This document shows, piece by piece, positions 1 to 7,121 of a DNA stretch of 7,601 nucleotides (position 1 is the stretch's first letter; each line of letters opens with the position of its first letter). The notes under the pieces are model-generated. The model had not been told where the DNA came from. It searched no databases and saw only the letters and a program-made list of their open reading frames with translations. A program made the position numbers and the translations under genes. This DNA is from Bacillota bacterium (GTDB lineage: Bacteria; Bacillota; Bacilli; Lactobacillales; Aerococcaceae), in assembly GCA_023442905.1 (NCBI GenBank), contig JAEZWY010000177.1, positions 1 through 7,601 of the forward strand, given 5' to 3'.

Positions 1-1217
1 GTCAACTTGTAGACCCATGAAATCAAGATATCTGTAGTCCCGGCATTGTTCCCTACTGAACCAGGTCCACCTTCATTAAATAGGTAAATCATTGTGAAGT
101 TGTTGAAGTTTCCTGTGTATTGCGTGATTAATACCGGTGCCGCAACTGACAAGATATGCGGGAAGGTAATGAATCGGAATTTTTGGATTGGTGAAGCCCC
201 GTCGATTGAAGCGGCTTCGTACCACTCACCTGGAATAGATTGTAAAATTGACGTGGTCAATACGTAAATATATGGGAAACCAAGCCAACCCTGGATAGAA
301 ATTAAGGCCACCTTGGTCCAGAATGGGTCCGTTTTCCAGGCTAGTGCTGGAATTTCCAAGAATGGAATAAAGTTATTGATAAACGGAATGACCTGGGAGT
401 TAATGGCTCCGGCAGATGGGTTGAACATATTTGAAAAGGTTAAGATTGAGATGAAGGCTGGTACCGCCCATGGTAATAGCAAGATAACCCCGAAAAAGCG
501 ACGGAATTTGATGAATGGTTGGTTCATCAGAATCGCTAGGAAGATGCCTAGACCTACTTGCAAGGTTGTAGCAAATAGGGTCCAAATGACGGTCCATGAG
601 AATACGGCACCGAATGTTTCTCGGTAGGTTGTTAGGGTAAAGATTGAATTAAAGGTCTCAAACCCTGTCCACTCGATTAATTTAGCGGGTGGAATGTGTT
701 GAAAGTCGTAGTTGGTAAATACGATTAGGATCGTTACCACTACTGGGAACACAATGGCAAATAGCATTAAGATATAGGCTGGGATGGTTAATAGATAAGG
801 GAAACCTGATTCATAAAGGTTATTTAAGATATCCTTGGCTGATCGGTTGACCTTGTCTGGGTTGATGGCGTTTAGTTTAGCCACATTGCGCGCATCCCAC
901 ATTTGTACGGCGTAGAAAATAAAAAAGATGACAGTTATTAATAATTCAAGTACCCCTTCAATTAATAAGAAGAGGGAATGATCTTCACGAGGTGTTACAC
1001 CTAGGGTAATTAAGCCATTGAAGGCATCAAACCCAAAGCTGAATAAGTGGAGAATGTATAAGGCAAAAATGACTAAAAAGATGACGCCTTTAAGGACTTG
1101 CTTGTTTACAAATTGCCCACCACCAGGGATGATTGAGGCCAAAGTCGCTTGATTGATACGACTCTTTTGCTCAGAAGTGAAGTTCACTTTTTTTCTTTCT
1201 TTTGCAGTTTTAACCAC
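1..1217 (-). CDS. malF: Maltodextrin ABC transporter permease, MalF type (3' end cut by window edge)
   Basis: Inner-membrane subunit that, with a MalG partner, forms the channel of a maltose/maltodextrin importer. The open frame gives 405 residues and leaves the window without a stop. The N-terminus carries a short soluble segment with an IIPGGGQF motif (about 29-36), as in Gram-positive MalF proteins. Hydrophobic segments lie near residues 43-63, 83-104, 139-168, 203-231 and 242-262, with more after 300. The EAA loop that docks on the ATPase is visible at 334-353 (E-A-A, then G340 and P353). The last residues, TTDILISWVYKL, match the MalF C-terminal region, so I estimate only some 30-40 residues are missing. 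The GTG start at 1217 is chosen because AAGGAG lies 9 nt upstream; an in-frame GTG at 1235 would place that ribosome site inside the gene. It lies 168 bp downstream of the binding-protein gene and is probably cotranscribed with it. The ATPase is not in the window and may be a shared MsmX/MalK-type protein (inference). Confidence 0.93.
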   Translation of the reverse strand, partial: MVKTAKERKKVNFTSEQKSRINQATLASIIPGGGQFVNKQVLKGVIFLVIFALYILHLFSFGFDAFNGLITLGVTPREDHSLFLLIEGVLELLITVIFFIFYAVQMWDARNVAKLNAINPDKVNRSAKDILNNLYESGFPYLLTIPAYILMLFAIVFPVVVTILIVFTNYDFQHIPPAKLIEWTGFETFNSIFTLTTYRETFGAVFSWTVIWTLFATTLQVGLGIFLAILMNQPFIKFRRFFGVILLLPWAVPAFISILTFSNMFNPSAGAINSQVIPFINNFIPFLEIPALAWKTDPFWTKVALISIQGWLGFPYIYVLTTSILQSIPGEWYEAASIDGASPIQKFRFITFPHILSVAAPVLITQYTGNFNNFTMIYLFNEGGPGSVGNNAGTTDILISWVYKL

Positions 1218-1226
1218 TGCAACCAA

Positions 1227-1232
1227 CTCCTT
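1227..1232 (-). promoter_or_regulatory. Ribosome binding site fixing the GTG start of malF
   Basis: AAGGAG on the minus strand with a 9-nt spacer to GTG at 1217-1215. It decides between three in-frame candidates: GTG at 1235, TTG at 1226 and GTG at 1217. Only the last has the site at a suitable distance. Confidence 0.75.
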
Positions 1233-1302
1233 CACTAGAAAACCATGACAAGTATCATAGATTCTTTTTGTTTAATGGTTCATTACTTAAAAATTTATGC
1301 CA

Positions 1303-1319
1303 CTTCTTATAATAAGAAG
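1303..1319 (-). other. Second, short hairpin in the malE-malF gap
   Basis: CTTCTTA (1303-1309) and TAAGAAG (1313-1319) form a perfect 7-bp stem with a 3-nt loop. It shares positions 1318-1319 with the long hairpin, so the two would compete for two base pairs. It is AT-rich and weak alone; it may support RNA processing or be incidental. Confidence 0.45.
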
Positions 1320-1362
1320 GATGGCTCAGCGATGATTACTAAACCATTAGCTAAACCATCCT
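1318..1362 (-). other. Long intercistronic hairpin between malE and malF
   Basis: Arms 1318-1330 and 1350-1362 pair over 13 bp in the transcript (AGGATGGTTTAGC with GCTGAGCCATCCT, two G-U pairs) around a 19-nt loop. It starts 23 nt after the malE stop. No clean run of U follows, so it is unlikely to be a full terminator. In other mal operons, structures at this position protect the 3' end of malE mRNA or reduce readthrough, so that the binding protein is made in excess over the permeases. That role here is inference. Confidence 0.7.
1339..1359. repeat. 9-bp direct repeat CTAAACCAT inside the malE-malF hairpin
   Basis: CTAAACCAT occurs at 1339-1347 and again at 1351-1359, separated by TAG. 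The second copy is part of the hairpin arm; the first lies in the loop and could pair with the same partner (1321-1329), giving an alternative stem. Confidence 0.7.
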
Positions 1363-1385
1363 CAATGTTTTTTAAGATGTGTCAC

Positions 1386-2660
1386 TTAGTATTTTTGTGC
1401 AATGTTATCTGCAATCACTTGAACAGCGTCGTCAGCTGATTGTTGTGCAGATTTGTTACCAGATACCGCATCAAACATCATTGTTTCAGCACCCGTCCAA
1501 ACTTCCGCCATTTCTGGAATATTTGGCATTGGTACAGCATCGTTATATTGTTCGATAACAGCAATCGCTAATTCATTTTCACCAGCATCCACAATCGCTT
1601 GACGTGCTTGTTGGTTAGCTGGTACTTCTGAGTTAAATTCATGTAAGCTATTCATATTCTCTTCAGTGGTCACATATTCTAACCATTGTTGTGCGGCTTC
1701 TTCATTTTCAGTATAGCCTGAAACAACCCAGCCCTTACCACCACCGAATGTTTGGTAAGCTTCCCCATTTGGCAATGTTGGGATTGCAGCAACGCCGTAG
1801 TCAACGCCACCTTCTTGGTAAGAAGCTGCAGACCATGGTCCGCCGATTACTGCAGCTGTACTGCCAGAGATGAAGGTTTCATCTACGAAGCTACCAGCTG
1901 AAGTTGTATCTAACATACCTTCTGGCCATTTTTCGTACCATGTTTGTGCGTATTCAATCCCTTCAACAGCACCTTCAGTATTTAAGCCGATGTCAGCTGT
2001 ATCAGTACCATCTTGCCCGAAGATGTAGCCACCGTAACCAGCAATTAAACCGTAAGCAGAGTAGAAGTCTACCCAGTTTGCTAAGAAGCCGGTGTTTTTG
2101 CCTGATTCAGAAGAGTAGTCATATGCTGAATCTTCTGATAAGGCTTCCAATTCTTCAAATGTTGTTGGGGCAGTATCGATTAATTCTTTGTTGTAGTAAA
2201 GGACTAAGGCTTCAACTACATAAGGCATACCGTAAATTTCGTCATTAGCTGTTACTTGACGCTCGTCTGTTTCGTCATAACGACCATCATCTGGTAGTGT
2301 TACTGGTAATAAATGTCCTTGAATACCTAGGTTTCCAATCCGGTCGTAAGGGGCGATTGTCACGTCTGGCGCAATCCCTGCTGGACCATCTAATGAAAGT
2401 GAATCTAAGGTTTCGAACATTTCACGTTCAACAACTTCAACGTCAATCCCTGTCTCTTCTTCAAAGGCTGGGGCAATTTCGTTTACGTAATCTACATAGT
2501 CAGCACCAACTGATACTTGTAAGGTGCTACCGCTTGCGCTATCTGATCCGCCATCTGAACTAGCAGATTCTTCACCACCATTCCCACATGCTGCAAGCAC
2601 TAAAGCAGCTGACGCTGTTACCAAACCAAAGGCTGTTTTCTTCCACTGCAATTTACTCAT
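1386..2660 (-). CDS. malE: Maltose/maltodextrin ABC transporter substrate-binding lipoprotein
   Basis: Extracellular, membrane-anchored receptor that captures maltose/maltodextrin and delivers it to the MalF-MalG channel. The 424-aa product starts with a lysine-containing n-region (MSKLQWKK), a hydrophobic stretch and the lipobox LAAC, with the lipid-modified cysteine at residue 25. A Ser/Asp/Gly linker (about 26-45) then leads into a family 1 solute-binding fold. Stretches such as VEALVLYYNKELI, FISGSTAAVIGGPWS and GGGKGWVVSGYTENEEAA are typical of MalE/MdxE/MalX proteins. The length is normal for the family. The start is supported by AGGAGG at 2669-2674, 8 nt upstream. The mature protein is extraordinarily acidic: I count about 72 Asp/Glu against 11 Lys/Arg. 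It has its own promoter with two operators and precedes malF. The exact ligand (maltose, maltodextrin or cyclodextrin) cannot be read from the sequence; the neighbouring glycosidase favours maltodextrins. Confidence 0.93.
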   Translation of the reverse strand: MSKLQWKKTAFGLVTASAALVLAACGNGGEESASSDGGSDSASGSTLQVSVGADYVDYVNEIAPAFEEETGIDVEVVEREMFETLDSLSLDGPAGIAPDVTIAPYDRIGNLGIQGHLLPVTLPDDGRYDETDERQVTANDEIYGMPYVVEALVLYYNKELIDTAPTTFEELEALSEDSAYDYSSESGKNTGFLANWVDFYSAYGLIAGYGGYIFGQDGTDTADIGLNTEGAVEGIEYAQTWYEKWPEGMLDTTSAGSFVDETFISGSTAAVIGGPWSAASYQEGGVDYGVAAIPTLPNGEAYQTFGGGKGWVVSGYTENEEAAQQWLEYVTTEENMNSLHEFNSEVPANQQARQAIVDAGENELAIAVIEQYNDAVPMPNIPEMAEVWTGAETMMFDAVSGNKSAQQSADDAVQVIADNIAQKY

Positions 2661-2693
2661 TTACTTTTCCTCCTAAAATATAAATACCCATTA

Positions 2694-2707
2694 TGTAATC
2701 GCTTGCA
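2694..2707. promoter_or_regulatory. LacI-family operator (cre-like) at the malE transcription start
   Basis: TGTAATCGCTTGCA fits the catabolite-responsive element pattern TGNAANCGNTNNCA at every fixed position on both strands. It covers the predicted start of transcription near 2704, a position where a bound repressor blocks the promoter. Likely ligands are CcpA and/or a MalR-type regulator. Confidence 0.75.
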
Positions 2708-2710
2708 CAG

Positions 2711-2739
2711 ATTATGGCACACGATTTTATTCTTTGCAA
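2711..2739 (-). promoter_or_regulatory. malE promoter
   Basis: Minus-strand -35 TTGCAA (2734-2739), 17-bp spacer, -10 CATAAT (2711-2716), predicted start near A2704, leaving a leader of about 44 nt that ends in a strong AGGAGG. One operator overlaps the -35 and another covers the start point. Confidence 0.75.
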
Positions 2740-2748
2740 CCGTTTTCG
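2735..2748. promoter_or_regulatory. LacI-family operator (cre-like) overlapping the malE -35
   Basis: TGCAACCGTTTTCG matches the cre pattern except for the last base. It overlaps the -35 hexamer and lies 41 bp centre to centre from the operator at 2694-2707, close to four helical turns. Confidence 0.7.
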
Positions 2749-2758
2749 TATAAGTTTT

Positions 2759-2772
2759 AAAAATTTTTTTTT
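2759..2772. promoter_or_regulatory. A/T tract upstream of the malE promoter (possible UP element)
   Basis: On the plus strand A5 is followed by T9, within a longer AT-rich stretch (about 2750-2785). Relative to the predicted malE start it lies around -55 to -68. Such tracts bend DNA and can contact the RNA polymerase alpha subunits. It is not preceded by a GC-rich stem, so it does not look like a terminator for the upstream glycosidase gene. Confidence 0.35.
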
Positions 2773-2813
2773 ACTTTTAATATATTGCAAAGTATCTTTT
2801 AATGTCGACTAGC

Positions 2814-4661
2814 TTAATTTACACTACCCATGTAGGTTCCCGGCCTCACTTGAATGTAACCGCCTTCAACTTCTGCAAGGTTGGTGAGGACAATTTTTGT
2901 ATTTTTATCTAGACCTATCTGCAGGTCTTGATTACCCTGGTTAAAATAGGCGCGCAAAGTTTGTCCTCGGTAAGTCTTTGTAAAGGCTAAAATTCGCTCA
3001 CTAGGCAAGTCCCGTGACCAGTCTAGGGTCCCCAAGTTGATGAGGTCACTATAGTTCCGTCGCATTTGAATCAGGTCCTTGGTAAATTGCCACATCGCTT
3101 GGTCTTGCTTATCCTTTTCCCAGACCATGCATTTGCGGTTGTCTGGGTCGTCGCCACCGTCCAGACCGATTTCCGTGCCGTAATAGATGCAAGGCGTACC
3201 GGTTTGAAGGAAGGTGAAAGCAAGAGCTGACTGGACTTTATCCTTGTCGTAATTGGCCCGGGTTAGGATTCGGTCGGTGTCGTGTGAATCTAATAGGTTA
3301 AACTGGGCCTGGTTGGTTTGCGTTCGGTAAAGCATTTGTTGACTGGTCATCCGGTCCATAAACTGCTGGTTGGTCAGCTCACGATTTGCTGTCTCGTCGC
3401 CTATTTGATCTTTTGATGTCAGTCCTATTGATCCTGTCGGTCCAAAAAAGAAGTCCTTGATTTGGTCTGTCATCGGATAATTCATGATGGCATGGAATTC
3501 GTCCCCTTCAAGGAAACGCTGGGCTGAATGCCAGATTTCGCCCACAATATAGAAATCTTCTTTCAAATTGACGCAAGTCCGGTGGAAGTCTTTCCAAAAT
3601 TGATGGTCCACTTCATTGGCTACATCTAACCGCCAGCCGTCGATATCAAATGCTTGAATATAGTGACGGGCAACGTCTAACAAGTAGGCTTTTACCTCAG
3701 GGTTTGCCGTATTTAATTTGGGCATGTGGGGTTCAAAGGCAAAGGTCTGGTAGGTCAATTGCTGGCGGTCAAACCGCTCGCCGCCACTATAGTCAATCGC
3801 CCCAAAGGCTTGAACAGGAAAGTCTTGAATATGAAACCAATTTTTGTAGATAGACTGGTCTTGATTTTCCAAGACGTCTTGCCATTGGCTGGATGCATAG
3901 CCGATATGGTTGAAGACAGCGTCTAGCATTACTCGAATGCCCCGAGCATGGGCTTGGCTGACCATTTTGCCAAATAATTCAGCGTCACCGAAGGCTGGAT
4001 CGATAGTCATATAGTCGCTAGTATCGTATTTGTGATTGGTGTCCCCTTTAAAAATCGGGGTAAGATAGATGCCAGTGATCCCCAAATCAGCCAAATAATC
4101 CAGATGGTCGATAATCCCTTGCAAGTCTCCGCCATAGAAGTCATCATGACGGGGATGGGCCCTGGAACCCCAAGGCAAGGTGTTTTCTGGGTCATTTGTG
4201 GGGTCTCCGTTCGCAAACCGTTCAGGGAAAATCTGATACCAGACCGTGTCTTTCACCCAAGCTGGCGTCTTAACCCGGTCACTTTCATGAAAATATGGCA
4301 GGCGGAAATAAGCATTGACTTGTCCTAAAATATGGGCATCATCTGCTGGGTAAATTCCGCGATCACAATAAAAGACCTGATTCCCGTCAAAGTCCTGGAC
4401 ACGAAAGGCATAAGCTAGACGGTTGGGCGCTAATGGCCACTCACACTGCCAATAGTCATGGAGGTCACTAGAGGCGACTTTCGTCATTTCCTGACTGGTC
4501 CGGTACCAAGCCTCGGAATAATGTAGGTAGGTATCCCCCGCCAACAAATCCACCTTGGCTACGTCATCTTTCTTAGTGCGCAGGCGAATATGGACGGTAT
4601 CTTCATCATATAAATAGGCAAATTCACTCTCCGGTCGGTGGTATAAAGCTGCTGAATCCAA
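2814..4661 (-). CDS. GH13_20 alpha-glycosidase (neopullulanase / cyclomaltodextrinase / maltogenic amylase type)
   Basis: Cytoplasmic hydrolase that cuts alpha-1,4 bonds in imported maltodextrins or cyclodextrins; no signal peptide is present. The 615-aa product has an N-terminal CBM34-like domain (about 1-125), a catalytic barrel (about 135-530) and a C-terminal beta domain. The four GH13 regions are all present: DAVFNH (247-252), GWRLDVANE with nucleophile D346, GEIW with acid/base E375, and LLDSHD with D461. MPKLN at 313-317 is the signature of the neopullulanase subfamily. The start is TTG at 4661: no in-frame ATG is nearby, GAGG (4669-4672) sits 7 nt upstream, and the resulting N-terminus (AALYHRPESEFAYLY) matches the family. 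An ATG at 4674 is out of frame. It follows the terminator of the PTS gene, so it has its own operator-bearing promoter region; no terminator is evident before malE, 153 bp downstream. Which substrate is preferred cannot be told from motifs alone. Confidence 0.94.
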   Translation of the reverse strand: MDSAALYHRPESEFAYLYDEDTVHIRLRTKKDDVAKVDLLAGDTYLHYSEAWYRTSQEMTKVASSDLHDYWQCEWPLAPNRLAYAFRVQDFDGNQVFYCDRGIYPADDAHILGQVNAYFRLPYFHESDRVKTPAWVKDTVWYQIFPERFANGDPTNDPENTLPWGSRAHPRHDDFYGGDLQGIIDHLDYLADLGITGIYLTPIFKGDTNHKYDTSDYMTIDPAFGDAELFGKMVSQAHARGIRVMLDAVFNHIGYASSQWQDVLENQDQSIYKNWFHIQDFPVQAFGAIDYSGGERFDRQQLTYQTFAFEPHMPKLNTANPEVKAYLLDVARHYIQAFDIDGWRLDVANEVDHQFWKDFHRTCVNLKEDFYIVGEIWHSAQRFLEGDEFHAIMNYPMTDQIKDFFFGPTGSIGLTSKDQIGDETANRELTNQQFMDRMTSQQMLYRTQTNQAQFNLLDSHDTDRILTRANYDKDKVQSALAFTFLQTGTPCIYYGTEIGLDGGDDPDNRKCMVWEKDKQDQAMWQFTKDLIQMRRNYSDLINLGTLDWSRDLPSERILAFTKTYRGQTLRAYFNQGNQDLQIGLDKNTKIVLTNLAEVEGGYIQVRPGTYMGSVN

Positions 4662-4685
4662 TGGTTTTCCTCATTTCTATTTTTT

Positions 4686-4714
4686 ATTGTAATACTTAAA
4701 AAGTAACCGCTTAC
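4686..4714 (-). promoter_or_regulatory. Candidate promoter of the glycosidase gene
   Basis: A good -10, TACAAT (4686-4691), has at 17 bp only a poor -35 (GTAAGC, 4709-4714), and this -35 position is covered by an operator. The predicted start near 4679 would give a leader of about 18 nt. A promoter is needed here because an intrinsic terminator lies just upstream, but the exact hexamers are uncertain. Confidence 0.4.
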
Positions 4715-4715
4715 A
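4702..4715. promoter_or_regulatory. LacI-family operator (cre-like) upstream of the glycosidase gene
   Basis: AGTAACCGCTTACA matches the cre pattern except for the first base and has inverted GTAA/TTAC halves. It lies about 40 bp from the TTG start, over the candidate -35 region, and shares the AACCG core with the operators near malE and the PTS gene. Confidence 0.65.
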
Positions 4716-4725
4716 TATAAAGGTA

Positions 4726-4757
4726 GAAAAATAGCTAATGGCCTCTAACCATTAACT
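4726..4757 (-). terminator. Intrinsic terminator after the PTS gene
   Basis: In the minus-strand transcript AGTTAATGG (4749-4757) pairs with CCATTAGCT (4733-4741), 9 bp with one G-U, around a 7-nt loop, followed by a U5 tract (4727-4731). It lies 84 bp after the PTS stop codon and separates that gene from the glycosidase. The stem is AT-rich, so termination may be partial. Confidence 0.7.
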
Positions 4758-4840
4758 ACCCTCCTAATCGACTTAGCTCACCCTAAGATTTACTATCTTC
4801 AATGGTAAACATCAAGCCGACATTTTTCTTTATGACTATA

Positions 4841-7069
4841 TTAAGAGTAAATTTTACCTGCCTCTTGACCGCCATCGATTTGTTGGTCAACACTAGCTAA
4901 TTCAATTCGGTCAATAGATTCACTGTTCGTCACAACCACGATCACTGTTTTTTCCTTACCAGCCTCTTCGATCGCTTGTAAGTTAATTTCGCCAAGCACT
5001 TGACCAGCTGTCACTTCTTGGTCCACGGCTACCTTTAAACCAAAGATTTCCGGGTCAAAATTGTTGGTATCAATCCCCATGTGGATCAATACTTCAAGGT
5101 CATTGCTCGTTTGAATCCCGATTGCATGATGGCTTGGGAAGATCGACACGATTTTACCAGCTACTGGCGCATAAACTTTAGCAGTTTTAGCGTCTGCATC
5201 AGGCTCGACAGCGTAACCGTCACCCATCATTTTTTCCGAGAATACAGGGTCATTTACACGAGAGATATCTAATAATTGACCAGCAACCGGTGCAAAAACA
5301 GGTGATGCTTGACCAGATGCAGCCGATTTCTGAGACGTGGCCACTGGTTCGCTGGCTCCCGCTTTGCCTGTTACCTTGTCAGAAGGTGCCGGAATAGCAG
5401 TACCAGCGTCCAACAAGTCGTTGATGTCAGATTTTAAGATATCAGATTTTGGTCCGTAAATAGCTTGTACCCCAGTACCGCGAACCATTAAGCCCATAGC
5501 ACCAGCTGCTTTCCAATACTCATCGCTAGCTACTTTTTCAGTATCTTTAACTGTCACACGTAAGCGCGTCATACAAGCATCTACAAAATCGATATTTTCA
5601 CGGCCACCTAATAAGTAGATAACATCTGCAATTTGTTGTTCACTAGCGCTTGATGCAATCGCTGAAGTTTGACCTTCAGATCCTTTACCTGCTTCTTCTG
5701 CGCCTAAACCTTCCTCATAGTTACCTAAACGACCAGGTGTTGCATATTTAAATTTCTTGATCATGAAGTTTGCAATAAAGTATGTTAATACACCAAAGAC
5801 TAGCGTTACGATGATGAAATTGATGACATCACCCATAATACCCGCTTGCGCAGATAATGGAATACGAGTTAAGAATTCAATAATCCCGAATGAATGCACC
5901 CGTAGGCTTAACACATCTGCCATAGCAAATGCCGCCCCTTGAATCACCGCATACACCACATATAAAGGCATAGCGATGAACATAAACATGTATTCCAATG
6001 GTTCAGTTACCCCAGTTAGGAAAACGGCAGCCGCAGCTGAAATAAACATTGGTTTATATTTATCTTTCTTATCTTGGTCAACATTACGGTACATTGCGTA
6101 GGTTAACCCCATCAAGATACCTGAGGAACCAATCATTTGCCCAACTTTGAAACGAGCAGGCACCCAATTTTCTAGTACAAATTGATAATTTTGCGTGTCA
6201 CCAGCATTGTTGAAGTTTGCTAAGTCAGTTGCCCAAGCTAACCATAGTGGGTCTTGTCCAACTACTTGTGCACCCGCTTGCGCACCCGTTAAAATTTCAT
6301 ATGTACCACCAAGTTCGGTGTAGTTAATCGGAATGGTTAACATGTGATGTAAACCAAACGGTAACAATAGACGTTCCAAAGTACCAAAGATAAATGGCGC
6401 TAAGATTGGCGCAGTATCTTGAGAAGTTGCAATCCATTGACCAAATGCGTTAATACCTGATTGAATCACTGGCCAAACAACTGCTAAACCTAAAGCAGTC
6501 ACTAATGCCCATGCAATCACGACAAATGGTACAAAGCGTTTCCCATTAAAGAAGGACAACACTTCTGGTAATTTACGATAGTTGTAGTATTTATTGTAGG
6601 CACTCGCCCCAATAAAACCGGAAATAATCCCTACAAACACCCCCATGTTTAAAGCTGGCGCTTCTAGAACACTAGTAAAGTAGCCATTTACAGGAATCGT
6701 TTGACCAAATACCGTGCTTGTCACAGCAGCAGGATCAGCTAACATGTCAGCTGTAACGCCAAACAAGGCACCTGTGATACGGTTAATTAAGACAAAAGCA
6801 ACAGCTGCCGCAAAGGCCCCACCAGCACGGTCCTTAGCCCATGAACCACCAATTGCAATGGCAAATAATAAATGCAGGTTACCAATAATGGCCCAACCAA
6901 TTGACTCTAACACGCCGCCCGTAGTGACTAAAAAACTAATATTTTCAGCAAACAAGGGGATGGTCTTACCAATTGAAATCATTAAACCTGCAGCTGGCAT
7001 AACTGCAATAACAACCATCAAAGCCTTCCCAAACTGTTGCCAAAACTCAAATGTAAACAGTCTCTTCAT
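4841..7069 (-). CDS. malT: PTS sugar permease IICBA, glucose/maltose family
   Basis: Membrane transporter that imports and phosphorylates glucose and/or maltose using phosphate passed from HPr. The 742-aa product carries all three domains: IIC (about 1-440, many membrane segments, with LTGVTEPLEY at 351-360 as the GITE-type sugar-binding motif), IIB (about 475-560, phospho-cysteine C499 in DACMTRLR) and IIA (about 590-742, H648 in SHHAIG and the phosphorylated H663 in IHMGIDT). An Ala/Ser/Gly-rich linker (about 560-590) joins IIB and IIA. The length is normal for a fused IICBA. Its N-terminus resembles streptococcal/enterococcal PtsG/MalT, which in some species carry maltose; the mal-gene context makes maltose plausible, but glucose (ptsG) cannot be excluded. 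The ATG start has AGGAG at 7076-7080, 6 nt upstream. It is transcribed alone from a three-operator promoter to the terminator at 4726-4757. All catalytic residues are present. Confidence 0.93.
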   Translation of the reverse strand: MKRLFTFEFWQQFGKALMVVIAVMPAAGLMISIGKTIPLFAENISFLVTTGGVLESIGWAIIGNLHLLFAIAIGGSWAKDRAGGAFAAAVAFVLINRITGALFGVTADMLADPAAVTSTVFGQTIPVNGYFTSVLEAPALNMGVFVGIISGFIGASAYNKYYNYRKLPEVLSFFNGKRFVPFVVIAWALVTALGLAVVWPVIQSGINAFGQWIATSQDTAPILAPFIFGTLERLLLPFGLHHMLTIPINYTELGGTYEILTGAQAGAQVVGQDPLWLAWATDLANFNNAGDTQNYQFVLENWVPARFKVGQMIGSSGILMGLTYAMYRNVDQDKKDKYKPMFISAAAAVFLTGVTEPLEYMFMFIAMPLYVVYAVIQGAAFAMADVLSLRVHSFGIIEFLTRIPLSAQAGIMGDVINFIIVTLVFGVLTYFIANFMIKKFKYATPGRLGNYEEGLGAEEAGKGSEGQTSAIASSASEQQIADVIYLLGGRENIDFVDACMTRLRVTVKDTEKVASDEYWKAAGAMGLMVRGTGVQAIYGPKSDILKSDINDLLDAGTAIPAPSDKVTGKAGASEPVATSQKSAASGQASPVFAPVAGQLLDISRVNDPVFSEKMMGDGYAVEPDADAKTAKVYAPVAGKIVSIFPSHHAIGIQTSNDLEVLIHMGIDTNNFDPEIFGLKVAVDQEVTAGQVLGEINLQAIEEAGKEKTVIVVVTNSESIDRIELASVDQQIDGGQEAGKIYS

Positions 7070-7094
7070 TTTTTTCTCCTTTATCCAAACTATT

Positions 7095-7108
7095 TGTTAC
7101 CGGTTTCA
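7095..7108. promoter_or_regulatory. LacI-family operator (cre-like) downstream of the PTS gene start point
   Basis: TGTTACCGGTTTCA departs from the cre pattern at one fixed base (T for A at position 4). It lies just downstream of the predicted transcription start, in the leader, where a bound protein would act as a roadblock. Confidence 0.6.
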
Positions 7109-7121
7109 TATTTCAAAATAG

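Noticed and set aside
1220..1260. Separate promoter in front of malF (TATGAT-like -10)
   Set aside because: No acceptable -35 lies at 16-18 bp, and the AT-rich gap makes chance -10 matches likely.
1318..1362. malE-malF hairpin as a full intrinsic terminator
   Set aside because: The stem is followed by UUCUUAUUAUAAG rather than a run of U, and malF has no convincing promoter of its own, so complete termination would silence the permease.
1245..1439. Plus-strand open frame of 64 codons across the malE-malF gap
   Set aside because: It overlaps the malE 3' end and the hairpins, has no ribosome site and resembles no family. The gap is better explained by RNA structure.
2759..2785. A/T tract as a terminator for the glycosidase gene
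   Set aside because: There is no GC-containing stem before it, and the only self-complementarity is A against T. Readthrough into malE is possible.
6714..7121. Plus-strand open frame of 135 codons opposite the PTS gene
   Set aside because: It lies antisense to the IIC domain, has a low-complexity Ala/Lys/Pro composition, shows no ribosome site, and runs across the PTS promoter. It is a shadow of the real gene.
7070..7121. Antiterminator/RAT-type control of the PTS gene, as for ptsG in Bacillus
   Set aside because: The leader is only about 45 nt long and contains no terminator stem or RAT-like element; control appears to be at initiation through operators.
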